Shown in pieces: positions 33,886-36,186 of a DNA stretch of 36,186 bases. The notes below the pieces were generated by a model that was not told where the DNA came from, did no database searches, and worked only from the letters and a program-made list of their open reading frames with translations. The DNA lies in NCBI GenBank assembly GCA_030539035.1, contig JAUNSU010000032.1:1-36186 (forward strand). The letters run 5' to 3'. Numbering within the stretch: the stretch's first letter is position 1; every line of letters begins with the position of its first letter. The stretch is from Planctomycetia bacterium (lineage in GTDB: Bacteria > Planctomycetota > Planctomycetia > Pirellulales > Thermoguttaceae). A program made the position numbers and the translations under genes.

Positions 33886-36003
33886 TCAGGGAGCTTTTTT
33901 CAATCCTTCATATTGAACCTTCCAGCCCTCTTTTGGGAAGCCGGGAGCATTTCCCGTCGGAGCGCCGTCCCAACCGGCGGCCATCATCGCAATCGCGTAA
34001 AGCAAACCGCCGTTGCCGGGCAGATAAGGACAAGGCCCTCCCAGATTGACCCCGCGAAGATCATACTGATTGCGCGGAGAATCGGAGAAGAGGATCTCGA
34101 TCGCCTTATCGGGCTGTCCGGTTCGCGCCGCGGCCATTGCCGTCCAGGGAAAATCCCATCCCCAGCAACGGGACCATTGCCAGGTATTGATGATTTTTTC
34201 GACTGTTTTTTTCGCGATTGCCGGATCAACACCCTCTATTGGCGGAAGCATTCCGAAAACGCCAACCGGATCGGGATGTTCCCAATTTCTCTTTGTATAA
34301 GTATCGGACCATTCGGAAGAATGCACAAAAACCCCTTGCGCAACAGGAAGAGGGGCAAGATTTTTTAATACCTTCTCCCAATTGGCATTTTTATCCTTTC
34401 CCATCCGTTCGCGCCAAATATTGGCCTGTTTGAGTCCAAAGCGCCAGTAAGCAAGATCGAAAACGGTATCTTTGGAACATCCGATCTCGGAGGGGGGCAT
34501 TACCGGATCAAGATGATAAATTCCTTTTTCATCTTTTACGGGATAATCGGCCATAAACTCCGCGGTCCCTTCAAGGATATCCGCCCATTTGTCCAATGTT
34601 TTCCTGTTCGGATGATTCCGATAGTCGAGTTCCGCGAAAAAGAAGGGGTGGGGCTGTTTCCAAAGAAGAATCAAATTCCCACTCCAAAATTGGGATCGTG
34701 CGGAAGGGCCGACCGCTTTTTGCCATTGGTATCCTTTATAATCGCACTGTTCGGCAAGGGATCGCGCCGGTTTTTTCAACCACTGATAGCATTCGAGCGC
34801 TTTTTGAGCGTACTGATCCCGATTCCAAAGGAAATAATGGGCCAGGTGCCACCAGACCATTTCCATATGAAAACGATCTCCCCAGGGATCCATCGCAAGG
34901 AGTCCGGATTCCGCGCTGGGAAAACTTCCCGCCGAACAGGAGCGCATCAAAAATTGGGAAAGAACAATACGCCGTTCCAATTCTCTCCAGCGTTTATCGG
35001 TACTTTTGGAAAGATCGATCGCACCGCCGGTTTTCCAGTACTGATCCCAGCGCATTTTCGATTCTGCAGTGATCTGATTGAAGTCCCTTCGTATTCTGTC
35101 CGGATTTTTTCCGAATTGAACGACCAGTTCGATCTCTTTTTTCCGCGGGGAGAGCAGAAAATGATGGAGGGATCCTTTGGGATCCGGGAACGCCTTGAAA
35201 TTTTTTCCGATAATCATTACATCGTAATGAAGATCGTCGGCTGTTCGATGAAGAAAGAGCCCGGCTTTTTCCCTGCGGAGAACGATCGTCGAGTGCTTGC
35301 CGTCCGCATGAAAGTTCCCTGTCCATCCGCTTTTGGCGGTTTTAAAGCCGGATGTAAACCGGCCTTCCAGATCGGTTGATCCTCCTTCGATTCCCAGATA
35401 AGGAAAATCAATCACAACCTGAAGGGCTCCTTCGCTAAGAAGATCAGAAATGATTTTAATCCCCAGCTGATCGTGATCGCCAATCGCGGTTTCCACGTGA
35501 ACAGATTTTCCGTCGAGGATAAAATCCGTTTGGTGAATTCCGGTCCAGAGATCAAGATTACGGCGAACTTTTGTGATCTCTTCCGGTTTAAGTAATCGCA
35601 TATCGCCGCGAATAAAGCGGATTCGGGCAAGATTGAAAAGATGAGGGTTGGCGCGCAACCAGGGAAGGATCTTTTCTTTTCCTTCAGGAAGGGCATCGGG
35701 TCCTTTATTTCTTCCTTTTTGATAAGTTCCGTTAAGCGGAACATCCTCTTTTTTGATTCCATCGGGAAGAGGGGACTCATGCCATCCCCAATGCGCAAGG
35801 GTATCGCCGCAAAAAGTTTGCAGTCCGGTTCCATCAACATTGAAGCAGAGTTCTCCGTTTCCAACCGGATAAAGAATCAGCGGATCCGCTGTACTGAGTT
35901 TGTGCCGCGCAACAAGCGCCTTGCGGTCAATCGGACCTTCCGCGGAAAAAAGAGCGGAATTCAGAAACAAAAACAACAGGATGGAAATAATCGTTCTTGA
36001 CAT
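33886..36003 (-). CDS. Exported six-hairpin glycosidase-like protein (GH65/GH95 clan-like)
   Basis: The 705-residue protein has a signal peptide (TIISILLFLFLNSALFSAEG). An N-terminal beta-sandwich (about residues 25-330; VGNGELCFNVDGTGLQTFCG, HVETAIGDHDQLGIKIISDL) precedes an alpha/alpha barrel part with RRIVLSQFLMRSCSAG, MDPWGDRFHMEMVWWHLAHY, PVMPPSEIGCSKDTVFDLAY, WGWDFPWTAMAAARTGQPDK and a final PCPYLPGNGGLLYAIAMMAA. This two-domain layout and the WGD...E region are typical of GH65/GH95-type glycosidases; I infer a glycoside hydrolase but cannot name the family or substrate. It has its own promoter and no same-strand partner in the window. Confidence 0.75.
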   Translation of the reverse strand: MSRTIISILLFLFLNSALFSAEGPIDRKALVARHKLSTADPLILYPVGNGELCFNVDGTGLQTFCGDTLAHWGWHESPLPDGIKKEDVPLNGTYQKGRNKGPDALPEGKEKILPWLRANPHLFNLARIRFIRGDMRLLKPEEITKVRRNLDLWTGIHQTDFILDGKSVHVETAIGDHDQLGIKIISDLLSEGALQVVIDFPYLGIEGGSTDLEGRFTSGFKTAKSGWTGNFHADGKHSTIVLRREKAGLFLHRTADDLHYDVMIIGKNFKAFPDPKGSLHHFLLSPRKKEIELVVQFGKNPDRIRRDFNQITAESKMRWDQYWKTGGAIDLSKSTDKRWRELERRIVLSQFLMRSCSAGSFPSAESGLLAMDPWGDRFHMEMVWWHLAHYFLWNRDQYAQKALECYQWLKKPARSLAEQCDYKGYQWQKAVGPSARSQFWSGNLILLWKQPHPFFFAELDYRNHPNRKTLDKWADILEGTAEFMADYPVKDEKGIYHLDPVMPPSEIGCSKDTVFDLAYWRFGLKQANIWRERMGKDKNANWEKVLKNLAPLPVAQGVFVHSSEWSDTYTKRNWEHPDPVGVFGMLPPIEGVDPAIAKKTVEKIINTWQWSRCWGWDFPWTAMAAARTGQPDKAIEILFSDSPRNQYDLRGVNLGGPCPYLPGNGGLLYAIAMMAAGWDGAPTGNAPGFPKEGWKVQYEGLKKAP

Positions 36004-36091
36004 GGCAGGACTTTCTGGTAAATGATTAAAAACAGTTTATTTGAAATGGTCTTTTCCTTTTCAATTATCTCTATTTTTCAAATGAAAGATC

Positions 36092-36120
36092 ATTATACCA
36101 GAAAGCGGAATGCAAATCAA
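36092..36120 (-). promoter_or_regulatory. Promoter of the six-hairpin glycosidase gene
   Basis: On the minus strand TTGATT (36115-36120) and a perfect TATAAT (36092-36097) are separated by 17 nt, about 90 nt before the start codon. Repeat copy 3 begins only 18 bp upstream of the -35 box. Confidence 0.55.
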
Positions 36121-36137
36121 GCCAAAGATCATTTACT

Positions 36138-36186
36138 CAAACTGTAAATAACCGATTTTGAAACCACGGATTTCACGGATTTTCAC
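36138..36186 (-). mobile_element. MITE-like hairpin repeat type A, copy 3 (cut by window edge)
   Basis: The last 49 nt start with CAAACTGTAAATAACCG and match the first 39 nt of copy 2 (30151-30189) without a difference, including the ACCACGGATTTCAC portion. The rest of the element lies beyond the window. Confidence 0.65.

Overview
The window looks like a chromosomal segment of a Planctomycetota bacterium, perhaps a Pirellulales / Thermoguttaceae-like anaerobe. This is inferred from gene content, not from a marker gene. The pointers are exported polysaccharide-degradation proteins typical of Planctomycetes and their relatives (GH106 rhamnosidase-like, DUF4838, DUF1080), a zinc-ribbon insert in ValRS, a split glycine decarboxylase P-protein, a six-subunit Na+-NQR operon, and a large protein at 32.1-33.8 kb resembling planctomycete hypothetical proteins I recall. 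Coding DNA is of moderate GC, while intergenic DNA is AT-rich and carries well-formed sigma-70-like promoters.

Layout. 1-625: 5' part of a SNF2 helicase gene (minus), cut by the window edge. 955-5513: exported GH106-like enzyme followed by a rhomboid protease (plus). 5514-6344: AT-rich stretch with small overlapping ORFs and gene debris. 6345-11060: Tat-exported phosphoesterase and DUF4838 protein (minus), divergent from an exported DUF1080 hydrolase-like protein (plus). This block is bracketed by an inverted pair of about 100-bp repeats. 11442-12407: unrecognised AT-rich exported protein. 12649-12721: tRNA-Thr(CGT). 12872-19676: nqrABCDEF-dapB operon (minus). 20031-20873: PHP-type histidinol phosphatase. 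20883-25082: gcvPA-gcvPB-lpdA operon (minus). 25474-26547: GAF-domain protein. 26729-29800: valS. 30307-31818: ECF sigma factor and probable membrane anti-sigma factor. 32123-33775: large protein of unknown function. 33886-36003: exported six-hairpin glycosidase-like protein.

How the parts fit together. The NQR complex would pump Na+ while oxidising NADH. The GcvPA/PB and Lpd subunits belong to the glycine cleavage system, whose T and H proteins are not here. The exported enzymes suggest a life on complex, probably rhamnose- or uronate-containing glycans, but they are scattered single genes and pairs without SusC/D-like transport genes.

The most unusual structure is a family of short non-coding repeats of about 150-170 bp. 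They have inverted ends (core ACTGTAAA), internal CACGGAT repeats able to form a long hairpin, and apparent 7-9 bp direct repeats at their borders. One copy exactly fills the gap between the convergent GAF gene and valS, one lies between the anti-sigma gene and its probable terminator, and one runs off the right edge. No transposase, phage, CRISPR or intact defence system is visible.
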